From Mycobacterium pseudokansasii (GTDB lineage Bacteria > Actinomycetota > Actinomycetes > Mycobacteriales > Mycobacteriaceae): a DNA stretch of 64,000 bases. The translations under genes and the position numbers were made by a program. The stretch is from the NCBI RefSeq assembly GCF_900566075.1, contig NZ_UPHU01000001.1:1860001-1924000 (forward strand), given 5' to 3'. The notes beneath the pieces were generated by a model that saw only the letters and a list, made by a program, of their open reading frames with translations, was not told where the DNA came from and made no database searches. This document shows positions 48,580-59,097 of the stretch, in pieces. Within the stretch, counting starts at the first letter, position 1. The number at the start of each line of letters is the position of its first letter.

Positions 48580-50799
48580 GTGGTGTCACTGAGCGACCGG
48601 CTGGTCTTCGTTCTGGGCGCCCCGTCGGCAAAGCCGCTCGAGGAGGAGTTCGGCATCAGGACCGTCGACGACCTGTTGCGCCACTACCCGCGCAGCTATG
48701 TCGAAGGCGGCGCCAGGCGCGGCGCCGGTGACGAGCGGCCCGAAGCGGGTGAACACATCACGATCGTCGACGTCATCACCGAAACCGCGTCCTTTCCCAT
48801 GAAGAAGACGCCGAAGCGCCAATGCCTGCGCATCACCCTCGGCACTGGCCGCAACAAGGTGACCGCCACGTTCTTCAACGCGGACTACATCAAGAAGGAC
48901 CTCACCAAGAACACGAAGGTGATGCTGTCGGGGGAAGTTGGGTTTTTCAAGGGCGTCATGCAGCTCACGCACCCGGCGTTTCTGATCCTGGACTCGCCGG
49001 ACGGAAAAAACCACGGCACCAGGTCACTGAAAAGCATCGCCGATGCCTCCAAGGCCATCAGCGGCGAAGTGGCCATGGAGGAGTTCGAGCGGCGCTTCTT
49101 CCCGATCTATCCGGCCAGCACGAAAGTGCAGAGCTGGGACATCTTCAAATGCGTTCGCCAGGTGCTCGAAGTCCTGGACCCGGTGGATGATCCGCTGCCC
49201 GCCGAAGTGCGCGCCGAGCACGGCCTGGTCTCCGAAGACGAGGCATTGCGGGCCATTCACCTCGCCGAGGACGAGTCCGAACGGCGCCGCGCCCGGGAAC
49301 GGCTGACCTTCGACGAAGCCGTCGGCCTGCAATGGGCGCTGGTCGCCCGCCGGAACGGTGAGCTGTCGGAGTCCGGGCCTCCGGCACCGCCCCGGTCTGA
49401 CGGGTTGGCGGCTGAATTGCTGGGCCGGCTGCCATTCGAGCTGACGGCAGGTCAGCGCGAGGTGCTCGCGGTGCTGTCCGACGAGATCTCGGCGACGCGT
49501 CCGATGAACCGCTTGCTGCAGGGTGAGGTCGGTTCGGGCAAGACGATCGTCGCGGTGCTGGCGATGCTGCAGATGGTCGACGCCGGCTATCAGTGTGCGC
49601 TGCTGGCCCCCACCGAAGTGCTTGCCGCACAACATCTTACGTCGATCAGCGATATCCTGGGACCGCTGGCGATGGGCGGCCAGCTGGGCGGGGCCGATAA
49701 TGCCACCCGGGTGGCGTTGCTGACCGGCTCGATGACCGCGGGGCAGAAGAAGGACGTCCGGGCCGCGGTTGCCGGTGGCGAGGTCGGCATCGTCGTCGGC
49801 ACCCATGCGCTGCTGCAGGATGCGGTGGAGTTCCACAACCTGGGCATGGTGGTGGTCGACGAGCAACACCGGTTCGGTGTCGAGCAGCGAGATCAATTGC
49901 GCGGCAAGGCGCGTGCCGGAATCACCCCGCATCTGCTGGTGATGACAGCCACGCCGATACCGCGCACCGTGGCGCTCACGGTCTATGGCGACCTGGAAAC
50001 CGCCACGCTGCGCGAACTTCCGCGCGGGCGCCAGCCCATCACCACCAACGTCATCTTCGTCAAGGACAAGCCCGCCTGGCTCGACCGCGCCTGGCAACGC
50101 ATCATCGAGGAGGTCGCGGCCGGCCGCCAGGCTTATGTGGTGGCACCCCGCATCGACGAGAGCGACGAGCCCGACAAAGAGCCCGCCGGCACGAAACCCG
50201 CAGAGACCGCCGAGGGTCTGTACGCGCGATTGCGTTACCGCGAGCTGGCCGACCTGCGGTTGGGGCTCATGCATGGGCGGTTGTCCGCCGACGAGAAGGA
50301 CGCTGCGATGGCGGCCTTTCGGGCCGGCCGCATCGATGTGCTGGTGTGCACCACCGTCATCGAAGTCGGCGTGGACGTCCCCAACGCCACCGTGATGCTG
50401 GTGATGGATGCCGACCGGTTCGGCATCAGCCAGCTACACCAGCTGCGCGGCCGCATCGGGCGCGGCGCGCATCCGAGCCTGTGTCTGCTGGCCAGCTGGG
50501 TGCCGCCGGCATCACCTGCCGGTGAGCGGTTGCGCGCGGTCGCCAAGACCATGGACGGGTTCGCCCTGGCCGACCTCGACCTCAAGGAGCGCAAGGAAGG
50601 AGACGTGCTGGGCCGCAATCAGTCCGGTAAGGCGATCACCCTGCGGCTGCTGTCGCTGGCCGAGCACCGCGAGTACATCGAGGCTGCCCGGGACTTCTGT
50701 GTCCGCGCTTACCAGGATGCCGGCAAGCACCCGGGATTGGCGCTGCTGGCAGCGCGCTTCACCGACACCGACCGCATCGAATACCTGGACAAATCATGA
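48580..50799 (+). CDS. recG: ATP-dependent DNA helicase RecG
   Basis: 739 residues. Remodels stalled forks and branched DNA. Seen: N-terminal wedge/OB domain (VDDLLRHYPRSYVEG, VTATFFNADYIKKDL), Walker A LLQGEVGSGKTIVAVLAML, DEQHRFG motif in VVVDEQHRFGVEQRDQLRGK, TATPIPRTVALTVYGDL, and motif VI QLHQLRGRIGRGAHPSLCLL. GTG at 48580 (or 48583), two bases after the DAK2-family stop, so the two are probably coupled. Confidence 0.97.
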   Translation: MVSLSDRLVFVLGAPSAKPLEEEFGIRTVDDLLRHYPRSYVEGGARRGAGDERPEAGEHITIVDVITETASFPMKKTPKRQCLRITLGTGRNKVTATFFNADYIKKDLTKNTKVMLSGEVGFFKGVMQLTHPAFLILDSPDGKNHGTRSLKSIADASKAISGEVAMEEFERRFFPIYPASTKVQSWDIFKCVRQVLEVLDPVDDPLPAEVRAEHGLVSEDEALRAIHLAEDESERRRARERLTFDEAVGLQWALVARRNGELSESGPPAPPRSDGLAAELLGRLPFELTAGQREVLAVLSDEISATRPMNRLLQGEVGSGKTIVAVLAMLQMVDAGYQCALLAPTEVLAAQHLTSISDILGPLAMGGQLGGADNATRVALLTGSMTAGQKKDVRAAVAGGEVGIVVGTHALLQDAVEFHNLGMVVVDEQHRFGVEQRDQLRGKARAGITPHLLVMTATPIPRTVALTVYGDLETATLRELPRGRQPITTNVIFVKDKPAWLDRAWQRIIEEVAAGRQAYVVAPRIDESDEPDKEPAGTKPAETAEGLYARLRYRELADLRLGLMHGRLSADEKDAAMAAFRAGRIDVLVCTTVIEVGVDVPNATVMLVMDADRFGISQLHQLRGRIGRGAHPSLCLLASWVPPASPAGERLRAVAKTMDGFALADLDLKERKEGDVLGRNQSGKAITLRLLSLAEHREYIEAARDFCVRAYQDAGKHPGLALLAARFTDTDRIEYLDKS

Positions 50800-51509
50800 A
50801 CCGCAAGACGCTTGCGATGCTGGCGGCGGTTGCGCTGCTGGCCCTGGTGGTCGCCTATCAGACGCTGGGCTCATCGGCGGCCAGGCACGCTGAGCAGTTC
50901 GCCGCGCGCGCCGATGTCCCGACGGTGCAACCCGGTACCGATGTGCTCGCGGGTGTTGCCGTGCTGCCGCAGCGCACCCACCGTTACGACTATCGCAGGG
51001 CGGCCTTCGGCGACGCCTGGGACGACAACAACGACGCGCCGGGCGGACACAACGGCTGCGACACCCGCGACGACATCCTCAACCGCGACCTCGTCGACAA
51101 GACGTATGTGCCGACCAAGCGGTGCCCGGATGCCGTGGCAACCGGCACCCTGCACGACCCCTACACCAACACCACCATCGCCTTCCAGCGCGGCGCCAAG
51201 GTCGGTGAATCGGTGCAGATCGATCACCTCGTTCCGCTGTCCTACGCCTGGGACATGGGCGCTTACGGCTGGCCGGCTCCGGAGCGGCTGCGGTTCGCCA
51301 ACGATCCGGCCAACTTGCTGGCCGTGCAGGGACAAGCCAATCAGGACAAAGGGGATTCACCGCCGGCGCAGTGGATGCCGCCCAACGCCGCGTTCGGCTG
51401 CCAGTACGCCATGCAGTTCATCGCCGTGCTGCGCGGCTACTCGTTGCCGGTAGACCAGGCGTCGGCCGGCGTGCTGCGCAACGCCGCGGCCACCTGCCCG
51501 AGCAGTTAG
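50796..51509 (+). CDS. Secreted or anchored HNH-type (DUF1524-like) nuclease
   Basis: 237 residues. N-terminal signal/anchor MNRKTLAMLAAVALLALVVA. Then an HNH-like domain with RYDYRRAAFGDAWDDNN, NGCDTRDDILNRDLVD and the catalytic region VQIDHLVPLSYAWDMGAYGW followed by RLRFANDPANLLAVQGQANQ and KGDSPPAQWMPP. Cys pairs (NGCDTR, TKRCPDA, FGCQYA, ATCPSS) suit an exported protein. Possibly degrades extracellular DNA; not tested. ATG overlaps the recG stop (ATGA). Corresponds to Rv2972c. Confidence 0.88.
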   Translation: MNRKTLAMLAAVALLALVVAYQTLGSSAARHAEQFAARADVPTVQPGTDVLAGVAVLPQRTHRYDYRRAAFGDAWDDNNDAPGGHNGCDTRDDILNRDLVDKTYVPTKRCPDAVATGTLHDPYTNTTIAFQRGAKVGESVQIDHLVPLSYAWDMGAYGWPAPERLRFANDPANLLAVQGQANQDKGDSPPAQWMPPNAAFGCQYAMQFIAVLRGYSLPVDQASAGVLRNAAATCPSS

Positions 51510-51585
51510 CCCCGCCGACTGTGCATTGGGCGACGCGACACGCCGTGGGGAGCGTCGCCAGATTCACAATCGGTTGAGCAACGAA

Positions 51586-52431
51586 TTACGCGCCGTTGTA
51601 GGTCAGCGGGTCGTCGCGAACGCGGGTGCCGTCATTGAGGCCGTTCAGCGCATCCATGTGCGTACCGGCCAGCTCGAAATCGAACACGTCGAGGTTGCCG
51701 GCGATGTGCTCGGGCTGAGACGAGCGGAAGACGACCGCATTACCCAGTTGCAGGTTCCAGCGCAGCAGTACCTGTGCGGGCGTCTTGCCGTATTCACCGG
51801 CAATCGACGTCACGGTCGGGTTGTCCATCAGCCGGCCGAGAGCCAGCGGTGTGTAGGACTGGGTGACGACGTTGTGCTGCGCATTCGCTTTGCGCAGCTC
51901 GGCTTGGTTGAGCAGGGGGTGCAGCTCGATCTGGTTGACCGCGGGCGTGACGAACGTGAGGTCTATGACGTTCGACAGGTGTTCGTCGGTGAAGTTGGAC
52001 ACCCCGATCGAGCGGGCGTGGCCTTCGCCGCGGGACTGGATCAAGCCGCCGAACGCGTCCACGTACTTACCCACCGCCGGCGCCGGCCAGTGAATCAGGT
52101 ACAGGTCGACGTAGTCCAGGCCGAGTCGCTCCAGGCTGGCGGTGCAGGCCTCCTGCGCCTTGGAGAACCCGTGGTCGGCGGTGGCCAGCTTGGTGGTGAC
52201 GAACAACTCCGCGCGCGGAATACCGGAAGCCGCGATCGCACGGCCCACGGCCGCTTCGTTGCCGTATACCGCAGCGGTATCAATGAGCCGGCAGCCGACC
52301 TCCAACGCTGCCGACACCGCACGTTCGGTTTCATCCTCGGACAACTCTGCGACGCCAAGGCCGAGGACCGGCATCGTGTTCTCGTCGTTAAGGGTTATTG
52401 AGGGAATCATGGCGCCCGACTCGCCGGTCAA
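51586..52431 (-). CDS. Aldo/keto reductase
   Basis: 281 residues, length of Rv2971. NADPH-dependent carbonyl reductase with a TIM barrel. Seen: catalytic Asp/Tyr in [20 protein letters not shown], Lys in [15 protein letters not shown], His in [12 protein letters not shown], cofactor strand [19 protein letters not shown]. The M. tuberculosis enzyme reduces dicarbonyls such as methylglyoxal. ATG at 52431. Confidence 0.95.
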   Translation of the reverse strand: MTGESGAMIPSITLNDENTMPVLGLGVAELSEDETERAVSAALEVGCRLIDTAAVYGNEAAVGRAIAASGIPRAELFVTTKLATADHGFSKAQEACTASLERLGLDYVDLYLIHWPAPAVGKYVDAFGGLIQSRGEGHARSIGVSNFTDEHLSNVIDLTFVTPAVNQIELHPLLNQAELRKANAQHNVVTQSYTPLALGRLMDNPTVTSIAGEYGKTPAQVLLRWNLQLGNAVVFRSSQPEHIAGNLDVFDFELAGTHMDALNGLNDGTRVRDDPLTYNGA

Positions 52432-52492
52432 CGCATCTCACCTGCCTGTGACATTGAAGGTTCTCGGATCAGGCCCAGCCGGGTTCCGTCAG

Positions 52493-53040
52493 CTAGCGAC
52501 GAGATCGACACCATTGCGGCCCTGGAGCGCAGCCGCTGAGGTCGAAGTCGACCACGTCGACGTTGCTCACAATCCATTTGAGGTTCACCGACTTGGGGAT
52601 CACGATATTACCGAGTTGAATATGCCACGTAATCAACGCCTGCGTCGGTATCCGCCCGCGGTGTTGCACGACTGCTGTATCACCAATCGGATGGTCCGAC
52701 AATGAACGCCGCCGCAGGGGCTTGCGCGCCTCGAACGCGTTGAGCTGTGGCTGCGGCCTGGGAATCGCAGGCCGGCGTCAAAGGCCTTCAGGGTGCTGTT
52801 GTCGCCTGGTTGGGATCCGCCATTTTGGTCACCACGTACAGTTGGTCGCGGGGCACGCCGGAATCGGCGACCGCTCGCCCGGTCTCCCGTTCGTTGCGGT
52901 AGGCGGCTGCGGTGTCGATGTGCCGGTACCCGGCGCGCAACCACCGCCTGCTCGGTGTCCGCCGGCTCAATCCGGAAGACTTCGAGTCCGACAGCTATCG
53001 AATGTCGTTCAGTGTGAGCTCGCGTTTTCCTGACGGCTTG
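52493..53040 (-). pseudogene. Degraded aldo/keto reductase paralogue
   Basis: Pieces of a second aldo/keto reductase in order: start-like KPSGKRELTLNDI near 53020, [20 protein letters not shown] then [19 protein letters not shown] (about 52925-52810), a large internal deletion of most of the barrel, then near 52640-52530 ALITWHIQLGNIVIPKSVN and IVSNVDVVDFDLSG. Several stops and frame changes. It lies between the intact paralogue and lipN. Confidence 0.8.
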
Positions 53041-53080
53041 ACAAGGGCTTGACACGGGCTTGATAAGGGCTTGACAAGGG
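53037..53080 (+). repeat. 11-bp tandem repeat before lipN
   Basis: Four 11-bp units of CTTGACAAGGG type (53037, 53048, 53059, 53070) with single differences (CACGGG, TAAGGG). The last unit supplies AAGGGAGA, which serves as ribosome-binding site for the lipN ATG at 53089, so each unit repeats a potential Shine-Dalgarno. TTGACA also resembles a -35 box. Confidence 0.75.
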
Positions 53081-53088
53081 AGAAACCC

Positions 53089-54219
53089 ATGACCAAGAGT
53101 CTGCCGGGCACGCCGGACCTTCAGCCCGAGGCGACCCCCGAGGCGACCTGTGTACCGATGCGGTGGACGCGTCGCATCCAGAGCACCGTCACCGGCGCGG
53201 GCGTCAAAGTCATCCCATGGATTCCGGCCCCGGCCAAGCGGCTTCTCACCCGCGGTCGTTCCGTTGTCATTGACGGCAACACCCTTGATCCCACCCTGCA
53301 GCTGATGCTGTCGGGTATGCGCGCGGTCGGCCTCGACGGCCTGGTGATCGACGACGACCCGGCCGCCTCCCGCGCCACCATGCGCGAGTCGCTCCTGGGA
53401 TTCGGCGGTCCACAGATTCACGTCGAGGTCGAAGAACTCACGCTGCCCGGGCCGGCCGGGGATATCCGGGCACGGCACTATCGCGCGCCCGGCGGAGTCG
53501 CCGCACCGCTGCTGGTCTTCTATCACGGCGGCGGCTGGGTGATCGGCGACCTGGACACCCACGACGCGGTGTGCCGCTTGACGTGCCGCGATGCCGGCAT
53601 ACATGTGCTGTCGGTCGACTACCGACTGGCTCCCGAGCATCACGCCCCGGCCGGGATCGACGACGCGTTTGCGGCCTTCATGTGGGCCTACGCGCACGCC
53701 GACGAACTCGGTGCCGTCCCCGGGCGGATTGCGGTGGGCGGCGACAGCGCGGGCGGCAATCTGGCGGCCGTCGTGTGTCAACTGGCCAAACACAGTGGAG
53801 GCCCGGCTCCGGTGTTGCAGTGGCTGATCTATCCGCGCACCGACTTCACCGCGCAGACCCGCTCACTGAGCCTGTTCGCCCGTGGCTTCTTGCTGACCAA
53901 ACGAGACATCGATTGGTTCCAAGCCAAGTACCTGCGCGGCTCCGGTATCGACCCCACCGATCCGCGGGTGTCGCCGTTGCGGGCCGAATCGCTGTCAGGT
54001 CTGCCGCCGGCGCTGATCGTGGTCGCCGGATTCGACCCGTTGCGCGATGAGGGCGAGCAGTACGCGGCGGCGTTGCGGGCCGCCGGGACCGCGGTGGATC
54101 TGCGTTGCGAGGGTTCGCTGACGCACGGCTTCCTCAATCTGTTTCCGCTAGGCGGTGCCAGTGCCACCGCGACGAGCGAGCTGATTTCGGCTTTGCGTGC
54201 GCACCTGAGCCGGGTCTGA
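53089..54219 (+). CDS. lipN: HSL-family lipase/esterase LipN
   Basis: 376 residues, same as M. tuberculosis LipN. Alpha/beta-hydrolase of the hormone-sensitive-lipase family. Seen: oxyanion motif LVFYHGGGWVIGDLDTHDA, nucleophile Ser in RIAVGGDSAGGNLAAVV, acid in GFDPLRDEGEQYAAALR, His in GSLTHGFLNLFPL. The first 75 residues (before GMRAVGLDG) are the usual cap region. ATG at 53089 selected because of AAGGGAGA just upstream; an in-frame start at 53071 lies in the 11-bp repeat. Confidence 0.95.
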   Translation: MTKSLPGTPDLQPEATPEATCVPMRWTRRIQSTVTGAGVKVIPWIPAPAKRLLTRGRSVVIDGNTLDPTLQLMLSGMRAVGLDGLVIDDDPAASRATMRESLLGFGGPQIHVEVEELTLPGPAGDIRARHYRAPGGVAAPLLVFYHGGGWVIGDLDTHDAVCRLTCRDAGIHVLSVDYRLAPEHHAPAGIDDAFAAFMWAYAHADELGAVPGRIAVGGDSAGGNLAAVVCQLAKHSGGPAPVLQWLIYPRTDFTAQTRSLSLFARGFLLTKRDIDWFQAKYLRGSGIDPTDPRVSPLRAESLSGLPPALIVVAGFDPLRDEGEQYAAALRAAGTAVDLRCEGSLTHGFLNLFPLGGASATATSELISALRAHLSRV

Positions 54220-54295
54220 GCCGTATCCGGACGTCCGCCGGTACTCTAGAGGCGCCAGCAGCGCAGGCTATTTACCAAGTGAGGATCGCGAACCC

Positions 54296-55057
54296 GTGGC
54301 CGACAAAAACAAACGCCCTCCGCGGATCGACCTGAAGTCGCCCGACGGCAAGTTCGGCCGGCTGATGCAGATCGGTGGCACCGCGCTGGTCGTGCTCTTT
54401 GCCGTTGTCCTGGTGTTCTACATCGTCACCTCGCACGACAAGAAGGGCGGCGGTGCCACGGCCGGTGCGATCCGGGTGACGTCCAGCAAGCTGGTCACCC
54501 AGCCCGGAACCAGCAACCCCAAGGCCGTGGTGTCGTTCTACGAGGATTTCCTGTGTCCGGCGTGCGGGAACTTCGAGCGCGGATTCGGTCCGACGGTATC
54601 CCGGCTCATCGACATCGGCGCTATCGCGGCCGATTACACGATGGTGGATATCCTTTCCAGCCCGCGCAACGACAATTATTCGGCGCGCGCGGCGGCCGCG
54701 GCGTACTGCGTCGCCGACGAGTCCATCGATGCATTCCGCCGCTTCCACAGCGCGATGTTCAGCAAAGACATCCAGCCGTCCGAAGTCGGCAAGACCTTCC
54801 CCGACAACGCAAAGCTGATCGAACTCGCCCGCGAAGCCGGTGTCGTCGGCAAGGTGCCCGACTGCGTCAACAGCGGAAAGTACCTCTCCAAGGTCGACGG
54901 GCTGGCGGCGGCCGCGAACATCCACGCGACACCGACCGTCAAGATCAACGGCACCGAATACGAATGGTCGACGCCGGAGGCGCTGGTGGCCAAGATCAAA
55001 GAGATCGTCGGCGACGTTCCGGGCATGGACACAGCGGCAACCGCCCCGGCGGCTTGA
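54296..55057 (+). CDS. DsbA-like membrane-anchored thiol oxidase
   Basis: 253 residues. N-terminal anchor (RLMQIGGTALVVLFAVVLVF) followed by a thioredoxin-fold domain with active-site CPAC in YEDFLCPACGNFERGF, and the cis-Pro loop in NIHATPTVKINGTEYEW. Corresponds to Rv2969c, which acts as DsbA for disulfide formation in exported proteins. It directly precedes the VKOR gene that re-oxidises it. GTG at 54296. Confidence 0.94.
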   Translation: MADKNKRPPRIDLKSPDGKFGRLMQIGGTALVVLFAVVLVFYIVTSHDKKGGGATAGAIRVTSSKLVTQPGTSNPKAVVSFYEDFLCPACGNFERGFGPTVSRLIDIGAIAADYTMVDILSSPRNDNYSARAAAAAYCVADESIDAFRRFHSAMFSKDIQPSEVGKTFPDNAKLIELAREAGVVGKVPDCVNSGKYLSKVDGLAAAANIHATPTVKINGTEYEWSTPEALVAKIKEIVGDVPGMDTAATAPAA

Positions 55058-55062
55058 CCGTC

Positions 55063-55701
55063 ATGGTCGCAGCCGAACCCGCCGAACGATCCGGCGACCT
55101 GACACCGGACACACCGGTCCAAGTGCGGGTACCCGCGCTCAGTGCGTGGTGGGTGTTGATCGCCGGCGCGTTCGGCCTGCTCGCCTCGATGACGCTGACG
55201 GTGGAGAAGATCAGGGTTGTGCTCGACCGGGATTACGTGCCGTCATGCAACATCAACCCGATCATGTCGTGCGGCTCGGTGATGGGAACTCCGCAGGCAA
55301 CGCTGCTGGGCCTGCCCAACCCGGTGGTCGGCATTGTGGGGTTCACCGTGGTAGTGGTCACCGGTGTGCTGGCGGTGACGAAAGTGCTTCTGCCGCGCTG
55401 GTATTGGACCGGGCTGACGGTGGGTGTCCTGGTTGGCACGGGTTTCGTGCACTGGCTGATCTTTCAGAGCCTCTACCGCATCGGGGCGTTGTGCCCGTAC
55501 TGCATGCTGGTCTGGGTAGTCACCATCACACTGCTGGTGGTGGTGGCGTCAATCGCGTTTCGTCCGGTGCTCGAACAGCGCGACAGCGCCGTCGTGCGGG
55601 TGCTCTTCCAATGGCGATGGTCGATCGCCACGCTGTGGTTCACCGCGGTGTTCCTGCAGATCATGGTCCGTTTCTGGAACTATTGGTCGACACTGATCTG
55701 A
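55063..55701 (+). CDS. Vitamin K epoxide reductase homologue (DsbB function)
   Basis: 212 residues, about the length of Rv2968c. Five hydrophobic helices. Redox cysteines: loop pair in VPSCNINPIMSCGSVMG and the quinone-side CXXC in IGALCPYCMLVWVV. In mycobacteria VKOR passes electrons from the DsbA-like protein to quinone. ATG at 55063, 5 bp after the dsbA-type stop. Upstream frame is shadow. Confidence 0.94.
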   Translation: MVAAEPAERSGDLTPDTPVQVRVPALSAWWVLIAGAFGLLASMTLTVEKIRVVLDRDYVPSCNINPIMSCGSVMGTPQATLLGLPNPVVGIVGFTVVVVTGVLAVTKVLLPRWYWTGLTVGVLVGTGFVHWLIFQSLYRIGALCPYCMLVWVVTITLLVVVASIAFRPVLEQRDSAVVRVLFQWRWSIATLWFTAVFLQIMVRFWNYWSTLI

Positions 55702-55713
55702 GAAGGGTCGAGC

Positions 55714-58700
55714 GTGATCGCCAAAGTGCTGGTGGCCAATCGCGGGGAGATTGCGATCCGGGCCTTTCGCGCCGCCTACGAGCTCGGCATCGGCACGGTG
55801 GCCGTCTATGCCTACGAGGACCGCAATTCGATGCATCGGTCCAAGGCCGACGAGTCCTACCAGATAGGCGAAATCGGGCATCCGGTACGTGCCTACCTGT
55901 CGGTCGACCAGATCGTGGAAACCGCCCGGCGCGCCGGCGCTGACGCGATCTACCCCGGTTACGGGTTCTTGTCGGAGAACCCCGAGCTGGCCGGGGCATG
56001 TGCGGCAGCGGGGATCACCTTCGTCGGCCCCGGCGCCGAAGTGCTTGAGCTGACTGGAAATAAGTCCCGGGCCGTCGCCGCCGCCCGGGAAGCGGGACTG
56101 CCGGTGCTGACGTCGTCGGCACCGTCGGCCTCGGTCGACGAGCTGGTGTCGGCCGCCGCGGGCATGCGGTTTCCGTTGTTCGTCAAGGCGGTTGCCGGCG
56201 GTGGCGGCCGCGGTATGCGCCGGGTCGGCGATAGCGCCGCGCTGCCAGAAGCGATCGAAGTCGCCAGTCGCGAGGCCGAGTCGGCGTTCGGGGACCCGAC
56301 GGTCTATCTCGAACAGGCGGTGTTGCGCCCGCGCCACATCGAAGTGCAGATCCTGGCGGATACCCACGGCAACGTGATCCACCTCTACGAGCGGGACTGC
56401 AGTGTGCAACGTCGCCACCAGAAGGTCATCGAACTGGCGCCCGCGCCGAACCTGCCCGCCGAGTTGCGCGACCGGATGTGCGCCGACGCGGTGGCCTTCG
56501 CCCGCCATATCGGTTACGGCGGCGCCGGCACCGTCGAGTTTCTCCTTGACCAGAGCGGCGAGTACGTGTTCATCGAGATGAATCCGCGGATTCAGGTGGA
56601 ACACACCGTCACCGAGGAGATCACCGACGTGGACCTGGTCTCCAGCCAACTGCGCATCGCCGCGGGGGAGACGCTCGACGACCTGGGTCTTGAGCAGCAG
56701 GCCATCCGGCCGCACGGTGCGGCGCTGCAGTGCCGGATCACCACCGAGGATCCGGCCAACGGATTTCGGCCCGACACCGGCCGGATCAGCGCGCTGCGCA
56801 CCCCCGGCGGCGCCGGTATCCGGCTGGACGGCAGCACCAACCTCGGCGCCGAGATCAGCGCCCACTTCGATTCCATGCTGGTCAAGCTCACCTGCAGGGG
56901 CCGTGACTTCCCGACCGCGGTGAACCGGGCGCGCCGGGCCATGGCGGAGTTCCGGATTCGCGGGGTGTCGACGAACATCCCCTTCCTGCAAGCGGTTCTG
57001 GATGATTCCGATTTCCGGGCCGGCCTCATCACGACGTCGTTCATCGACGAGCGGCCACAGCTGCTGACCGCGCGATCATCGGCCGACCGGGGCACCAAGA
57101 TCCTCAACTACCTGGCCGATGTCACCGTCAACAAACCGCACGGCACCCGGCCGTCGAAGGTCTACCCGCAGGACAAACTGCCCGATGTCGACCTGGACGC
57201 CCCGCTGCCGGCGGGGTCCAGGCAACTGTTGGCCGAGTTGGGGCCTGACGGTTTCGCGCGCTGGCTGCGCGAGTCGCCGGCAGTGCGGTTGACCGACACG
57301 ACATTCCGTGACGCGCATCAGTCGCTGCTGGCCACCCGGGTGCGCACCAGCGGGCTGATGATGGTGGCACCCTATCTGGCCCGGACCATGCCGCAGCTGC
57401 TGTCGGTGGAGTGCTGGGGCGGTGCGACGTACGATGTGGCACTTCGTTTTCTCAAGGAAGATCCCTGGGAACGGCTGGCCGCGCTGCGCCAGGCAATGCC
57501 CAACATTTGTCTGCAGATGCTGCTGCGGGGCCGCAATACCGTCGGCTACACCCCCTATCCGGAGGTGGTCACGACGGCGTTCATCGACGAGGCCACGGCC
57601 ACGGGCATCGACATTTTCCGTATCTTCGACGCGCTCAACAACCTTGAGTCGATGCGCCCGGCGATCGACGCGGTTCGCGAAACCGGTTCTGCGGTAGCCG
57701 AAGTCGCGATGTGCTACACCGGCGACCTGACTGACCCGGGTGAGCAACTGTATACGCTCGACTACTACCTGAGGCTGGCCGAGTCCATCGTGGCGGCCGG
57801 TGCCCATGTGCTGGCCATCAAGGACATGGCGGGGCTGTTACGGGCCCCGGCTGCTCGAAAGCTGGTCACCGCCTTGCGAAGTCGCTTCGACCTGCCGGTG
57901 CACGTGCATACCCACGACACTCCGGGCGGCCAGCTGGCCAGCTATGTCGCCGCCTGGCACGCCGGGGCCGACGCCGTCGACGGGGCGGCTGCGCCGCTGG
58001 CGGGAACCACCAGCCAGCCCGCGCTGAGCTCGATCGTCGCCGCGGCCGCACACACCGAATACGACACCGGTTTGTCGCTTGCCGCGGTGTGCGCGCTGGA
58101 GCCCTTTTGGGAGGCGCTGCGAAAAGTGTACGCGCCCTTCGAATCCGGCCTTCCCGGGCCGACGGGCCGGGTCTATCGCCACGAAATTCCGGGCGGTCAG
58201 TTGTCGAACCTGCGCCAGCAGGCGATCGCCCTGGGTCTGGGCGATCGATTCGAGGAGGTCGAGGAGGCATACGCCGGCGCTGACCGCGTCCTGGGCCGGC
58301 TGATCAAGGTCACCCCGTCGTCGAAGGTCGTCGGTGATCTGGCGCTCGCACTGGTCGGCGCCGGCGTGAGCGCCGACGAATTCGCCTCCGACCCGGCCCG
58401 ATTCGACATACCAGACTCGGTGCTGGGATTTCTGCGTGGCGAGCTGGGCGATCCACCCGGCGGATGGCCCGAGCCGCTGCGCAGCACGGCGCTGGCCGGG
58501 CGGGCGCCGGCCAAACCCACCGGGCAACTGACGGCCGACGACGAGGCGGTTCTGGCGGTGCCGGGACCCAAACGGCAGGCCGCGTTGAACCGCTTGTTAT
58601 TCCCCGGTCCGACAAAGGAATTCGAGGAACACCGGGAAACCTACGGCGACACCTCGCAATTGTCGGCCAACCAGTTCTTCTACGGGCTGCGGCAGGGTGA

Positions 58701-59097
58701 AGAGCACCGGGTGAAGCTGGAACGCGGGGTGGAGCTGCTGATCGGTCTGGAGGCCATCTCCGAGCCCGACGAACGCGGCATGCGAACGGTGATGTGCATC
58801 ATCAACGGCCAGTTGCGCCCGGTGCTGGTGCGCGACCGCAGCATTGCCAGCTCAGTACCGGCCGCCGAGAAGGCCGACCGCGGAAACCCGGGCCACATCG
58901 CCGCGCCGTTCGCCGGGGTCGTCACCATCGCGGTGACCGTCGGCGACCACGTCACGGCGGGCCAGACCATCGCCACCATCGAGGCGATGAAGATGGAGGC
59001 CCCCATCACCGCCCCCAACGACGGCACCGTGCAGCGGGTGGCGGTCTCGGATACCGCCCAGGTCGAGGGCGGAGACCTGCTGGCGGTGCTGAGCTGA
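55714..59097 (+). CDS. pca: Pyruvate carboxylase
   Basis: 1127 residues. Carboxylates pyruvate to oxaloacetate using biotin. Domains in order: biotin carboxylase ([54 protein letters not shown]), carboxyltransferase of the HMGL type ([59 protein letters not shown]), PC/OADA conserved domain ([20 protein letters not shown]), and the biotinyl domain with the modified Lys in [17 protein letters not shown] at 55714, 12 bp after VKOR. Confidence 0.98.
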   Translation: MIAKVLVANRGEIAIRAFRAAYELGIGTVAVYAYEDRNSMHRSKADESYQIGEIGHPVRAYLSVDQIVETARRAGADAIYPGYGFLSENPELAGACAAAGITFVGPGAEVLELTGNKSRAVAAAREAGLPVLTSSAPSASVDELVSAAAGMRFPLFVKAVAGGGGRGMRRVGDSAALPEAIEVASREAESAFGDPTVYLEQAVLRPRHIEVQILADTHGNVIHLYERDCSVQRRHQKVIELAPAPNLPAELRDRMCADAVAFARHIGYGGAGTVEFLLDQSGEYVFIEMNPRIQVEHTVTEEITDVDLVSSQLRIAAGETLDDLGLEQQAIRPHGAALQCRITTEDPANGFRPDTGRISALRTPGGAGIRLDGSTNLGAEISAHFDSMLVKLTCRGRDFPTAVNRARRAMAEFRIRGVSTNIPFLQAVLDDSDFRAGLITTSFIDERPQLLTARSSADRGTKILNYLADVTVNKPHGTRPSKVYPQDKLPDVDLDAPLPAGSRQLLAELGPDGFARWLRESPAVRLTDTTFRDAHQSLLATRVRTSGLMMVAPYLARTMPQLLSVECWGGATYDVALRFLKEDPWERLAALRQAMPNICLQMLLRGRNTVGYTPYPEVVTTAFIDEATATGIDIFRIFDALNNLESMRPAIDAVRETGSAVAEVAMCYTGDLTDPGEQLYTLDYYLRLAESIVAAGAHVLAIKDMAGLLRAPAARKLVTALRSRFDLPVHVHTHDTPGGQLASYVAAWHAGADAVDGAAAPLAGTTSQPALSSIVAAAAHTEYDTGLSLAAVCALEPFWEALRKVYAPFESGLPGPTGRVYRHEIPGGQLSNLRQQAIALGLGDRFEEVEEAYAGADRVLGRLIKVTPSSKVVGDLALALVGAGVSADEFASDPARFDIPDSVLGFLRGELGDPPGGWPEPLRSTALAGRAPAKPTGQLTADDEAVLAVPGPKRQAALNRLLFPGPTKEFEEHRETYGDTSQLSANQFFYGLRQGEEHRVKLERGVELLIGLEAISEPDERGMRTVMCIINGQLRPVLVRDRSIASSVPAAEKADRGNPGHIAAPFAGVVTIAVTVGDHVTAGQTIATIEAMKMEAPITAPNDGTVQRVAVSDTAQVEGGDLLAVLS

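Noticed and set aside
55549..56991. 480-codon minus-strand frame over pca
   Set aside because: Antisense shadow of pyruvate carboxylase with no domain.
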